A stretch of DNA of 64,000 nt from Corynebacterium breve (GTDB lineage: Bacteria > Actinomycetota > Actinomycetes > Mycobacteriales > Mycobacteriaceae). The translations under genes and the position numbers were made by a program. Of this stretch, positions 1-8,835 are shown in pieces. The notes below the pieces were generated by a model. The model did not search any database. It was not told the origin of the DNA and worked only from the letters and a program-made list of their open reading frames with translations. Location of the stretch: NCBI RefSeq assembly GCF_030252165.1, contig NZ_CP126969.1, forward strand, positions 868,001-932,000. The letters run 5' to 3'. Every line of letters starts with the position of its first letter. Position 1 is the first letter of the stretch.

Positions 1-1124
1 GAGGAGGCCAGGGCTTCGTCGTCAAGCTTGTCTGCGGTGAGGAACTTGCCTGGGGTAAAGCGTCCGTCTTCCAGCTCGTCGAGTGCGACCAAGAATGGTG
101 CGTCGGTGTACTTCTTCATGTAGTCGAGGAAGTACGGGGTCTTTTGGTCGACGTGGAACTTCTTCAAGATGACGTGACCCATGGCGAAGGCGAGAGCGCC
201 ATCGGAACCAGGGGAGAGGCGCATCCACTCGTCGGCGAACTTTGCAGCGTCGTTAAAGTCAGGGGCTACGACGACTACCTTGGTGCCCTTGTAACGGACC
301 TCAGCCATAAAGTGTGAGTCCGGGGTACGGGTGACCGGGATATTGGAACCCCACATCATCAGGTAGGAGGAGTTGTACCAGTCGCCAGACTCAGGAACGT
401 CGGTCTGATCGCCAAAGGTCTGAGGAGAAGCCGGAGGGAGATCGGCATACCAGTCGTAGAACGATAGCTGCATGCCGCCGATCAGACCAAGGAAGCGGGT
501 GCCGGCGGCGTAGGACACCTGAGACATCGCCGGAATAACAGTAAAGCCCGCGATGCGGTCGGGACCCCACTGGCGGATCGTGTAGGTGTGCGCCGCTGCT
601 GCCATCTCGATGGCCTCGGTGTATTGCACGCGAACAAGTCCACCCTTGCCGCGCTGCGAGACGTAGGCGCGGCGCTTCTCTGGATCCTCCTGGATCTCGC
701 GCCACGCCAAAACGGGATCGCCGTGCTGTTTCTTCGCCGCGCGGTACATGTCCAAGAGAACACCGCGCACGTATGGGTAGCGGATGCGGGTAGGCGAGTA
801 TGTGTACCACGAGAAGGAAGCACCGCGAGGGCAGCCGCGGGGCTCGTACTCTGGCATGTCAGGCCCAGTGGTTGGATAGTCAACTGCCTGGGATTCCCAG
901 GTGATTACGCCGTCTTTGACGTAGACCTTCCACGAACATGAGCCGGTGCAGTTGACGCCGTGCGTGGAGCGCACCATCTTGTCAAAGGCCCAGCGGTTGC
1001 GATAGAAGACATCGGCTTCGCGGCCTCCCTGGAGGAAGATTTGCTGACCCGACTCACTCACATCGGCTTTACGCACAAAGCCGCCGAGCTTAAACAGCGG
1101 GTTGTTTGAAGTCGCTGTAGTCAT
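1..1124 (-). CDS. narG: Respiratory nitrate reductase alpha subunit, 5' part only
   Basis: The gene begins with ATG at 1124 and runs off the left edge, so only about 374 N-terminal residues are visible. NarG is the molybdopterin-binding catalytic subunit that reduces nitrate to nitrite in the membrane-bound NarGHI complex. The visible part has the His-x3-Cys-x3-Cys motif (THGVNCTGSCSW) with a later Cys (RGCPRG), which in the family bind the FS0 [4Fe-4S] cluster. It also has MWGSNIPVTRTPD, whose Asp is the family's molybdenum ligand. The open frame is uninterrupted. It follows narK by 57 nt on the same strand, so narK-narG(HJI) is presumably one operon. The Moco genes to the right provide its cofactor. 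Confidence 0.96.
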   Translation of the reverse strand, partial: MTTATSNNPLFKLGGFVRKADVSESGQQIFLQGGREADVFYRNRWAFDKMVRSTHGVNCTGSCSWKVYVKDGVITWESQAVDYPTTGPDMPEYEPRGCPRGASFSWYTYSPTRIRYPYVRGVLLDMYRAAKKQHGDPVLAWREIQEDPEKRRAYVSQRGKGGLVRVQYTEAIEMAAAAHTYTIRQWGPDRIAGFTVIPAMSQVSYAAGTRFLGLIGGMQLSFYDWYADLPPASPQTFGDQTDVPESGDWYNSSYLMMWGSNIPVTRTPDSHFMAEVRYKGTKVVVVAPDFNDAAKFADEWMRLSPGSDGALAFAMGHVILKKFHVDQKTPYFLDYMKKYTDAPFLVALDELEDGRFTPGKFLTADKLDDEALAS

Positions 1125-1181
1125 TTTCGGAGTTTCCCTTCGAAGAGAAGAAAGTTACGGACGAGGAGAAGTTGTGGAGTT

Positions 1182-2519
1182 TTATCCTGGGTAGGGCGCG
1201 CCGGGGCGGGTGTAGAAGACCCAGCACAAAACCGCGGCAATGGCGAAGAACACCACGCAGCCCCAGAAGAATGTTGCTGGCGCAATCATGGAAAGCAGTA
1301 CACCAGCGATGAATGGGCCGAACGATCCCATCGCGCCGGTCCAGCCGATGACGCCACCGGCCTGGCGCTTCGGCAGAATCATCGGCATCTGCTTAAACGA
1401 GCCTGCGTTGACCAGACCTGCGAAGAACGACATGATCAGCATGAGCGTCCAGAACCAGGTGAAGTCGCTTGGCGAATCCGGGTTGAGGAACAGAGCCGCC
1501 GCGCCGGTAAACACAGCCATACCGATCAGGCCGATGAAGGTCCAGATTGCGCCGCCGAACTTGTCACACATCGGGCCCCACAAAGCGCGGGTCGCGGCGC
1601 CGATCAGGGGGAACCAGAACGCAATCTTTGCGGCGACAGGGAGTTCACTGGCGGCAAATTGGGTGGCCAGCTCAGATTTTGCGCCGAAGTTGTTTGTAAT
1701 CAACAGGGCGAGCTGGGCCGAAAAACCGGCGAATCCGCCGAAGCCTGCGACGTAAATGACCGTCATGACCCAGGTGTTGACGTTTCCGAAGATATCGATC
1801 TGCTGACGGAAGTTTGCCTTGACGGGAACATCCTTCAAGACAAAGAAAGCGATGATCGCAAAAACAATGACAAATGGAATGAGAACACCGGCGGCATTTT
1901 GCAGCCAGATGTCCTTGCCGGTTTCTGCGTTGCGCTGCGCGGTGCCCAGGGAAATGAGCGGAATCGATGCGCCGATGATCCATGGAGTTGCCAACTGAAT
2001 CGCAGACATACCCATGTTGGACAGGCCAGCTTGCAGACCCAGGGCGGTGCCGGACTTCGACTTAGGGAAGAAGTAGCCGGTGGAAGGCATAAATCCAGAG
2101 AAGACACCGCCGCCGATACCGGAGAGGAACGACAACGTCAGAAGCCAACCATACGGAGTCGAGGTATCTTGAACTGCGAAAAACCAACCGAACAGTGGGA
2201 TCAGGAAGAGCAATGTCGACAGGCTGACCAGCTTGCGGGTACCCAAGATCGGTGGGAGGAACATCCAGATCAAGCGGAAGAGACCAGTAGAAAGACCTGG
2301 GATCGACGTGAGCCAGTAGAGCTGGGAGGCGGTGAGGTCGAAGCCGATATTATTGAGGATCGGTGCGATCGCCGAGACGAGGTACCAAGTGGTGAATCCG
2401 AAGAAGAGCGTGATGGTGGAAATCCATAGGGTCTTCCATGCAATGCCGGAATCCCACTTGTCAGGATCTTCCGGGTCCCAGCCGTGGAGCACACGTTGGG
2501 AGGTGTCTAGTTGCGTCAT
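1182..2519 (-). CDS. narK: Nitrate/nitrite antiporter NarK (MFS)
   Basis: A 445-residue major facilitator protein with about 12 membrane segments. It has the glycine-rich nitrate-porter signature around residues 135-170 (GGGVFSGF followed by GTALGLQAGLSN) and a second copy-like segment AGLVNAGSFKQM near residue 365. NarK proteins bring nitrate in and/or carry nitrite out during nitrate respiration. The ATG at 2519 is preceded by an AAGGA ribosome-binding site 6 nt upstream. It is the first gene of the leftward nar operon. Two inverted repeats lie in the 211-bp gap to the divergent moaB and are candidate operators. Confidence 0.95.
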   Translation of the reverse strand: MTQLDTSQRVLHGWDPEDPDKWDSGIAWKTLWISTITLFFGFTTWYLVSAIAPILNNIGFDLTASQLYWLTSIPGLSTGLFRLIWMFLPPILGTRKLVSLSTLLFLIPLFGWFFAVQDTSTPYGWLLTLSFLSGIGGGVFSGFMPSTGYFFPKSKSGTALGLQAGLSNMGMSAIQLATPWIIGASIPLISLGTAQRNAETGKDIWLQNAAGVLIPFVIVFAIIAFFVLKDVPVKANFRQQIDIFGNVNTWVMTVIYVAGFGGFAGFSAQLALLITNNFGAKSELATQFAASELPVAAKIAFWFPLIGAATRALWGPMCDKFGGAIWTFIGLIGMAVFTGAAALFLNPDSPSDFTWFWTLMLIMSFFAGLVNAGSFKQMPMILPKRQAGGVIGWTGAMGSFGPFIAGVLLSMIAPATFFWGCVVFFAIAAVLCWVFYTRPGAPYPG

Positions 2520-2586
2520 GGGGTGTCCTTAGAAAAGCGAGTTGGACGGATCTTTGAAGTTTGGAGTTCGGTATATCTGAACGCGC

Positions 2587-2608
2587 GTACTATTGATCAT
2601 GTTAGTAC
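2587..2608. promoter_or_regulatory. Inverted repeat upstream of narK
   Basis: GTACTA-N10-TAGTAC, with perfect 6-bp arms, lies 68 bp upstream of the narK start. The spacing fits a dimeric regulator. In C. glutamicum narKGHJI is repressed by ArnR and controlled by GlxR; assigning either to this site is inference only. Confidence 0.45.
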
Positions 2609-2645
2609 TTAAACACACAGGTTACATGGTTTAAACCGGAAAAGA

Positions 2646-2662
2646 GCGTATTAAATATACGC
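2646..2662. promoter_or_regulatory. Palindrome in the narK/moaB divergent region
   Basis: GCGTAT-TAAAT-ATACGC has perfect 6-bp arms around an AT-only centre. It sits 127 bp from narK and 69 bp from moaB, so it could serve either promoter. A TTTTGTGATGTAAA stretch just to its right (2667-2680) resembles one half of a CRP/GlxR-type site. Confidence 0.4.
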
Positions 2663-2730
2663 ATGGTTTTGTGATGTAAATATGTCAACGAATTACAGTG
2701 TCGCTATGAAATGCGAATTAGGAGTACCAA

Positions 2731-3219
2731 GTGGGAATTGACGATTCTCGTGCCCGAATCATTGTGGTTTCCGACCGTATTATTGCCGGAGAACGGGGGG
2801 ACAAAGCCTCCCCCCGCGCCACCGAGATGCTCGAAAAAGCTGGCTTCAGGGTCGACCCACCAGTGATCGTCAACGAAGGCTACGACGCTGTAGCAGCAGC
2901 ATTGAGCCAAGCGGTACGCGATCGCATACCGCTGATCATCACGTGCGGAGGCACGGGTGCCGGAGCGCGCAATCTCACTCCAGAAGCAACCGAGGAGCTC
3001 CTCGCAGTGCGTTTACAAGGACTTGAAACTCAGATTCTTTTCGAAGGCCTGAAAAATTCTCCCCAGGCAGGGCTATCCCGCGGGATCGTGGGACTGACAT
3101 CGCGCGGGCCCGACGCCTCGCTCGTGGTCAATGCTCCAAGCTCTTCGGGAGGAGTACACGATTCCCTCGCTGTAATCCTCTCCGTGTGGCCCAACATCCA
3201 AGAAAAGTTGGGGCGCTAA
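2731..3219 (+). CDS. moaB: Molybdopterin biosynthesis protein, MoaB/MogA family
   Basis: A 162-residue protein of the MoaB/MogA fold, which adenylylates molybdopterin before molybdate insertion. The N-terminal strand IIVVSDRIIAGERGDKASP and the TCGGTGAGARNLTPEAT motif (about 71-87) identify it. In the usual motif (GGTG-x-x-x-R-D-x-T-P-E-A) the residue after Arg is Asp; here it is Asn81, a notable change at a position reported as important in E. coli MogA. The GTG start at 2731 has GGAG 6 nt upstream (2721-2724). It converges on mobA with a 3-bp gap. Its partner for metal insertion, MoeA, is encoded nearby. Confidence 0.88.
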   Translation: MGIDDSRARIIVVSDRIIAGERGDKASPRATEMLEKAGFRVDPPVIVNEGYDAVAAALSQAVRDRIPLIITCGGTGAGARNLTPEATEELLAVRLQGLETQILFEGLKNSPQAGLSRGIVGLTSRGPDASLVVNAPSSSGGVHDSLAVILSVWPNIQEKLGR

Positions 3220-3222
3220 AAG

Positions 3223-3796
3223 CTACAGCTGAACATCTCCCAGTTCGCTAAGCTCAGCAGCCGTGTCATAGTCTCTTTCGTCGCCGTTGCCCGCAATCTC
3301 TGCGACCGATTTGGCATGACGCAATAGGCTTTTCGCTGATTTGTCCCGCGGATCTCCCAACGCGTCTAGTGCCGCCAGTAGGGATGTCTTCCTCCACAGG
3401 GCACACAGCGGTTGCACAAAGCCATCGCTTGATCGCACTACAGCGCAATCGCTTGTCGACGACTCCACCGCCGAGTACAAGGCAGGCAGGAGACGTGCAG
3501 ACCGAGGAGCATCAACGGATAGCACTGCGACGAAATCGGTGCTCAAACGAGAAACCCCGGCCGCGATACCAGCCACAGGGCCCCCGAACGGCGGATCTTC
3601 GCTCACCGACGGCGTTGTGTCGGGAAGATCCAGAGGAAAAGGGGGAGACCACTACTCGGGGAGTGCCCGGATCTAGCGAGTCAAGCATGATGTCCACTAA
3701 GCGCCGACCATTGAGCTTTACACGGGCCTTGTCGCTACCCATCCGGGTTGATTGGCCGCCCGCCAGGACGATCACACCACAGCGGGCAGACATCAT
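3223..3796 (-). pseudogene. mobA: Molybdenum cofactor guanylyltransferase, split by a one-base frameshift
   Basis: MobA transfers GMP from GTP to molybdopterin. The first reading frame (3796 down to about 3640) encodes VIVLAGGQSTRMGSDKARV, the family's nucleotide-binding motif. The second frame encodes EDPPFGGPVAGIAAGV and LSVDAPR, also family motifs. They join if one base is removed from the run CCCCCTTTT (plus-strand 3637-3645): the joined text reads VVSPFPLDLPDTTPSVSEDPPFGG. The span is 574 nt, exactly one base more than a 190-codon gene plus stop. The start overlaps the moaC stop by 4 nt (ATGA), so translation would be coupled. This is either a real inactivating insertion, a +1 slippage site, or an assembly error. 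Confidence 0.85.
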
Positions 3797-4269
3797 TCTG
3801 GCAATTCCCGGGACCAGTCGCCGGATCGTCCGCCGGACTTAGCCACGATCCCCATGCGACGAATCACCGTGGAGCGATCCACGCCTTTGACCATGTCGAT
3901 GATTGCTAAAGCAGCCACGGATACTGCCGTGAGCGCTTCCATTTCCACGCCGGTCCGATCCGCCGTGCGGACGGTCGCTTCGATGAACACATGGTCGTCG
4001 AAAAGCTCAAGATCAACGCTTGCGCCGTGCACCCCGATCGTGTGCGCCAGAGGCAGCAGATCAGGCACCTTCTTTGCAGCTGAGATGCCTGCGATTCGTG
4101 CGACAGCCAGCACATCACCTTTGGGGACGGTTCCTTCGTTAAGGGCTTGCATGACCTCGGGAGAACAGGCCACCTCGCCTTGAGCGGTTGCCGAGCGCAC
4201 CGTGGGCGCCTTCTCGGTGACATCGACCATAAACGCCTGGCCGGATTCATTAAGGTGCGTGAACTTCAC
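3793..4269 (-). CDS. moaC: Cyclic pyranopterin monophosphate synthase
   Basis: A 158-residue MoaC, which converts the MoaA product 3',8-cyclo-GTP into cyclic pyranopterin monophosphate. It has the expected layout: an N-terminal MVDVTEKAPTVRSA segment, AGISAAKKVPDLLPLAHTI in the middle, and DMVKGVDRS near residue 130. The two family lysines are present. The usual Cys-His-Pro after the leucines is here Ala-His-Thr, a tolerated variation as far as I know. It follows moeA by 27 nt and overlaps mobA by 4 nt in the leftward moaA-moeA-moaC-mobA operon. Confidence 0.96.
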   Translation of the reverse strand: MKFTHLNESGQAFMVDVTEKAPTVRSATAQGEVACSPEVMQALNEGTVPKGDVLAVARIAGISAAKKVPDLLPLAHTIGVHGASVDLELFDDHVFIEATVRTADRTGVEMEALTAVSVAALAIIDMVKGVDRSTVIRRMGIVAKSGGRSGDWSRELPE

Positions 4270-4296
4270 GATGACTTCTCCAAAGTGCTGTCAAAA

Positions 4297-5547
4297 CTAC
4301 GTGTGGGTTAACAATACGGTGACTTGATCACCGGTATGTCCAGGCGGGACAATCGCGAGCCCCTGCGTGTCGACGAGCGCGCCCACCAGGTGAGAACCGG
4401 GCCCGCGGGTGGTAAAAGGCGTAGCGGCTGCCGTTCCTCCTTCGAAACTGAGCCTCACGGGCACGACCAATGGCACGGGGCGGTGAGGGCGAGGGAAGTC
4501 TGGGGCCACTGTGGCAGAAAGCGAAGGGCGGCTTAGTACAGACTGTGGTGCCGGGCGTCCGCCGGCCGTGCGAATTAAAGGTGCGCCATAGAGATGGAAT
4601 GAACTAAAGGCAGCAACGGGATTACCGGGTAGGCAAAGCAGCGCTGCACCATTCCATTCACCGGCTCCTTGTGGTGCTCCGGGGCGCTGCGCGACAGGTC
4701 CGAACCACATCGCGCTGGACGTGCTGGTGACGGCGCGGACCACGTCAAAGGCGCCCTCGGAAATTCCACCGGAGGTAATCACAATATCGGCGCGCCGGGA
4801 GGCTTGGTCGAGCACAGACCGAAATGCTTCCTCACTGTCTCCGGCATGGAACTCGAGGACCTTGTGAGCCCCGTTTGCATCAGCCAAGGCCGCAATCATC
4901 GGCCGGTTTGAATCGGCGATCTGAGTCTCGGTGGTATCTAGCGCAGTCTCGACAAGTTCCTCACCGGTTGAGATAACGGCAACGACGGGAGCGCGGAAGA
5001 CATCGACTGTCTCGATGCCCATGGAAATGAATGCGGCCAAGGTACCGGAATCGATGCGATTGCCAGCTTGAGCGACAAGATCACCAATTGCCGTGGCGTC
5101 GCCGGCGCGGCGAATATGGTCACGTGCCTTGTCTGCATAGTGAACCACCACCTGACTGGGTAGCGGAGTAGGCCCACGGTCGATGTTGGTGTCTTCCACG
5201 GGAACAACGATCAAGCCGTCCCCGGGTGGTACCGGGGCACCTGTCATGATGCGAACGGCGCTACCAAAGGGAACAGAAATAGGGGAAGAACCTGCGGGAA
5301 TATCGCCTGCAACAGGAAAGGTCCACGGACCGGCGCCTGTTAAGTCGGCTGCGTGCACCAAAAACCCATCCATGGCTGAGTTATCAAATGGAGGGAGCTG
5401 ACGTTGAGCACGCACGTCAGTGGCCAAGACACACCCGACAGAATCGCGCAATCGCGCGCCTTGACTTATGGAACGCCGCGCCAGATGAAGCACTTGGGAA
5501 AGATGGTCGTCAATGGAGCGGGAAGTAACGTCATGAGTCGCTGACAT
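4297..5547 (-). CDS. moeA: Molybdopterin molybdotransferase MoeA
   Basis: A 416-residue MoeA, which inserts molybdate into adenylylated molybdopterin. The motif LPPFDNSAMDGF (about 52-63), the MTGAPVPPGDGLIVVPVEDT segment and the MoCF-binding-like domain with STGEELVE and ITSGGISEGAFDVV are all present. The length matches bacterial MoeA. It lies 9 nt after moaA and 27 nt before moaC on the same strand, and would work with the MoaB/MogA-type protein at 2731. Confidence 0.95.
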   Translation of the reverse strand: MSATHDVTSRSIDDHLSQVLHLARRSISQGARLRDSVGCVLATDVRAQRQLPPFDNSAMDGFLVHAADLTGAGPWTFPVAGDIPAGSSPISVPFGSAVRIMTGAPVPPGDGLIVVPVEDTNIDRGPTPLPSQVVVHYADKARDHIRRAGDATAIGDLVAQAGNRIDSGTLAAFISMGIETVDVFRAPVVAVISTGEELVETALDTTETQIADSNRPMIAALADANGAHKVLEFHAGDSEEAFRSVLDQASRRADIVITSGGISEGAFDVVRAVTSTSSAMWFGPVAQRPGAPQGAGEWNGAALLCLPGNPVAAFSSFHLYGAPLIRTAGGRPAPQSVLSRPSLSATVAPDFPRPHRPVPLVVPVRLSFEGGTAAATPFTTRGPGSHLVGALVDTQGLAIVPPGHTGDQVTVLLTHT

Positions 5548-5556
5548 GGGGAAGTC

Positions 5557-6690
5557 CTATCCGCCGATGGCTGACATCGGGCGATCCGGTTGGAGAAAGC
5601 CTTCGTCGTCAATGCCGTGGCCTGGCTTTTTTACCCACATGGCGCTAGCCCATGCAGTAGCCAACTCGTCATCGGTGGCACCTGCACGCATGAGGTCGCG
5701 CAGCGAGAGCTCGGCATCTTGAGCAGCGAACAGGCAGTTGCGAATCGCACCGTCGGTGGTGAGGCGAGTGCGGTCACAGTCGCCACAAAAGGGGTGCGTG
5801 ACGCTTGCGATGATGCCGATGCGTCCGTGAAGGGAACCATCGGTGATGTTCCACAGCGCGGCTGGAGCAGAGCCACGAGGCTCAGAGGCAGGCGTGAGAT
5901 CGAACTCGAAGCGCAACATCCGGAGAAGATCTTCGGCGGTGACCATGTCTGCTCGACCCCACTGATCGCGAGGGCCCAGCGGCATCTGTTCGATGAAACG
6001 AAGCTGAGCACCTGTCCGAAGTGCATAGCGGGTGAGATCGACAAGTCCATCTTCGTTGATCCCCGGCATCACCACGGCATTGAGCTTGACCGGGGCAAGC
6101 CCTGCGGCGATAGAAGCATCAATGGCGGCGAACACGTCATGGATACGGTCACGCCTAGTCAACGTTGCGTAGAGCTCCCGATCGACCGTGTCGAGGGAAA
6201 TGTTGACGCGGTCGAGCCCGGCCTCGGCGAGTGCTGCGGCCTGACGAGCAAGCCCGAGTCCATTAGTGGTCAAGGCTGTTTGTGGGGAAAGCCCCTCGTC
6301 GGTGCGCAGAATCTTTGTGGCAGAGAGAATCTGTCCGAGGTTCTTGCGCAACAACGGTTCGCCACCGGTAAAGCGGACCTGCCGGATGCCGAGTTTTTCA
6401 ACACCGATGCGGATGAGTCGAATCACTTCTTCGTCGTTAAGCGTTGCCTCGGTAGGGATCCACTCTAGGCCTTCTTCCGGCATGCAATAGGTACAGCGAA
6501 GATTGCAGCGATCGGTGAGGCTCACGCGAAGATCACGGGCTGTTCGACCGAAGCGGTCGACGAGTTTTCGCGTGCTGTCAGACCCGGGCAGCGGAAGATC
6601 ATCCGGTACTTCGTAGCGCGGCTTATTGCCGGCTTGTGTGCGAACCGGGGTCAGTCGCAGGGGGATTCGAGATGCTTCGCGATCGGTCAT
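5557..6690 (-). CDS. moaA: GTP 3',8-cyclase MoaA (radical SAM)
   Basis: A 377-residue radical-SAM enzyme for the first step of Moco synthesis. Cys62, Cys66 and Cys69 (CNLRCTYC) bind the SAM-associated [4Fe-4S] cluster. A C-terminal CGDC with a further Cys (IRNCLF) forms the second cluster site that binds GTP. The chain ends in Gly-Gly, the conserved MoaA tail needed for activity in the family. It is the first gene of the leftward Moco operon. It starts 61 nt downstream of the acyl-CoA synthetase, so it may have its own promoter: a TAGGAT box lies 9 nt before the ATG. Confidence 0.97.
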   Translation of the reverse strand: MTDREASRIPLRLTPVRTQAGNKPRYEVPDDLPLPGSDSTRKLVDRFGRTARDLRVSLTDRCNLRCTYCMPEEGLEWIPTEATLNDEEVIRLIRIGVEKLGIRQVRFTGGEPLLRKNLGQILSATKILRTDEGLSPQTALTTNGLGLARQAAALAEAGLDRVNISLDTVDRELYATLTRRDRIHDVFAAIDASIAAGLAPVKLNAVVMPGINEDGLVDLTRYALRTGAQLRFIEQMPLGPRDQWGRADMVTAEDLLRMLRFEFDLTPASEPRGSAPAALWNITDGSLHGRIGIIASVTHPFCGDCDRTRLTTDGAIRNCLFAAQDAELSLRDLMRAGATDDELATAWASAMWVKKPGHGIDDEGFLQPDRPMSAIGG

Positions 6691-6751
6691 GATTCTTCTA
6701 TCCTACGAGACAAAGTCACCGCTGGCAGAATATCAACGAATAAGTCCGTGG

Positions 6752-8487
6752 TTAATTCTTGGTGTGGATCCCGCCATGATTACCAGGACCCTTGAGCGCA
6801 ATAATTTCGAACTTGCCGTTGGCCAAGTGCTTGCGCAAATCCTTCTTATCGAACTTGCCCACCGAAGTCTTGTCGATGTGATCCACAAAAGTCCAGTACT
6901 CCGGAAGCATCCAGTTTGGAAGTTCCTTGCGAAGCTGGTCGCGAAGTTGCTCGGCGAGCTCGGTGGAAGGCTCGTAGTCCGGGTACAGCATCGTGATCGC
7001 CAAGGGACGCTCACCCCACTTTTCGTCGGGATAGCCGATGACAGCGCACTCGACAACCTGCGGAGACTCCATGATCAAGTTCTCCAGCTGGACAGAGTAG
7101 ATCCACTCACCACCAGAGCGAATGACGTCGCGGGCGCGGTCGTAGAGCGTAAGGAAGCCATCCTCGGACACAGAACCCACATCGCCGGTGCGCAGCCAGC
7201 CATCCTTGGTGAACTTGTGGTTGGCATCCTCGACGGCCTTACCGCGGTACATGGACGCTGGCCCTTCGTTCTCCACGGCGGGTGAGTGATAGTAGCTCGC
7301 AGTGACACCATTGCCACGGACTTGAATCTCGCCTTGGTTGCGGTCTGTGGAACGAACGACTTTGCCGTCGTTGACCAGGCGATATTCAAGCGAAGGGGGA
7401 AGCGTCCCTGCGAAATGCGGTATGCCCAGCGCGCTTCGCCTGATGCACCCGACGGTGGACGCGCGACTGTGCCCACCGTGGTGGTTTCGGTCATGCCCCA
7501 CACATGGATCACATCTACGCCGTAGCGCTCTTCCCATGTCTTAATCAGGGCCGGTGGTGCTGGCGAGCCACCGACGTAAATTTCGGTCAGGCTCATGCGC
7601 TCCGGAGGGCTGCTCATATAATGCAGCATCAATTGGATCCACAATGTTGGAACACCGTGGGCAACACGAGGGTGGGTTGCTGCGATGAGTTTTGCTAGCG
7701 ATGGCGCAGAGACATCAGAATCCGGCAGAACCAATGGGGTACCGGACATGAAAGCAGCGAAAGGAACACTCCAGCTGAGCACGTGATAGATCGGGATGCA
7801 GCAGAGGAACGATTCGCCATGAGTGATCGCCAACGAATCGGTCGTGCGAAGTGACATCGACTGAAGCCAGATCGCGCGGTGGGAAAACGCCACAGCCTTT
7901 GGTGCGCCGGTAGTACCTGTGGAGTAACACATCGCAGCGGCGGTGTTCTCTGGCAGGGTGGGCCAGTCGTAGACAGTCGACTGGCCATCAAGAAGGGCCT
8001 CGTAGGAGTACAGCTTCACAGCGGAAGGGAAGTGGCCCATCATTTCCCCGATCGGGCTTACGCCAGTGACGACGACAGCGCGGACCTTCGGGCAGAGCTT
8101 CACAATGCCGGACAGTTGCTCAATCAAACGGGGGTCCACCACGATGACTTCAGACTCGGAATGTCGCACTATGTGGGCAATCTGGTCATCCATCAGCTGT
8201 TTATTCAGCGGGGTAAATACCGCACCCTTTGCAGATACACCAAACATGACCTCGAGATGTTCGGCGCAGTTATATAGCAGCGTTGCTACACGTTGGTCGT
8301 CGTCAATGCCCAATGTGTTTTCAAGAGCATGGGCAAAGGCAGCCGCTCGCGCACCAATTTCGGCGAATGTCGCTTCCTCGGCAGAAGAGGTACGCCACGT
8401 AGTGACCTTTGTAGAGCCGTGGACGGTGGAGCCATACTCCAAAATTCGTCCAATCGACAGAGGTAGGTCTTGCATGGTGGAGAGCAT
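6752..8487 (-). pseudogene. Long-chain fatty-acid-CoA ligase (AMP-binding), one-base frameshift
   Basis: Acyl-CoA synthetase of the ANL superfamily. It activates fatty acids with ATP and CoA. The 5' frame (8487 to about 7400) has the P-loop-like YSTGTTGAPKAV, CCIPIYHVLSW and VWGMTETTT. The 3' frame (to 6752) has YRLVNDGK, WLRTGDVG, DRARDVIRSGGEWI and the catalytic-lysine end KTSVGKFDKKDLR. The two halves join if one C is added to the C5 run at 7395-7399, giving GRFPPSLEYRLV. The span of 1736 nt is one short of 579 codons. I chose the ATG at 8487 (MLSTMQDLPLS), the usual family start. It could be a real pseudogene or an assembly error. Confidence 0.85.
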
Positions 8488-8835
8488 GAAATCTACTCTA
8501 GCGGTGTTCTGCATTTGGGGGTCAAGAACACACAACAAGACTCCATGCGTTACACTTATGCGCAAGATCGATGGGGACGTATCAATTTAGATTACGCGTT
8601 CCCGAGGACTACCTGCCCAAACTATTGGTGGGAGCCGGATCTTTCAGACACCTTATTGCTTTCCCCCTCTGGTGTGTTTAGACCGCCGTTTGGGTAGCGA
8701 AAGTAGTTTGACAACGCTCTTCTGACCTCAGTGCGCTTCCTGTGCGGGGGCAGGCGATCAATTCCACACGAAAGCTTCCAGTTTGAAGCGGCGACGATGT
8801 CGCGTACGTACTGGTCAAGCGACGAAAGGACCTCC
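8488..8835. other. Intergenic leader between acyl-CoA synthetase and rho
   Basis: A 348-bp gap between divergent genes. It holds the promoter region of the leftward ligase gene and a long 5' region for rho. A consensus-like TTGACA is at 8708-8713, but I see no convincing -10 box at the right distance. A GTTACACT stretch at 8552-8559 is another possible -10. I see no open frame with its own ribosome-binding site and no clear terminator. Rho genes often have long autoregulatory leaders, which would fit, but nothing here proves it. Confidence 0.4.
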
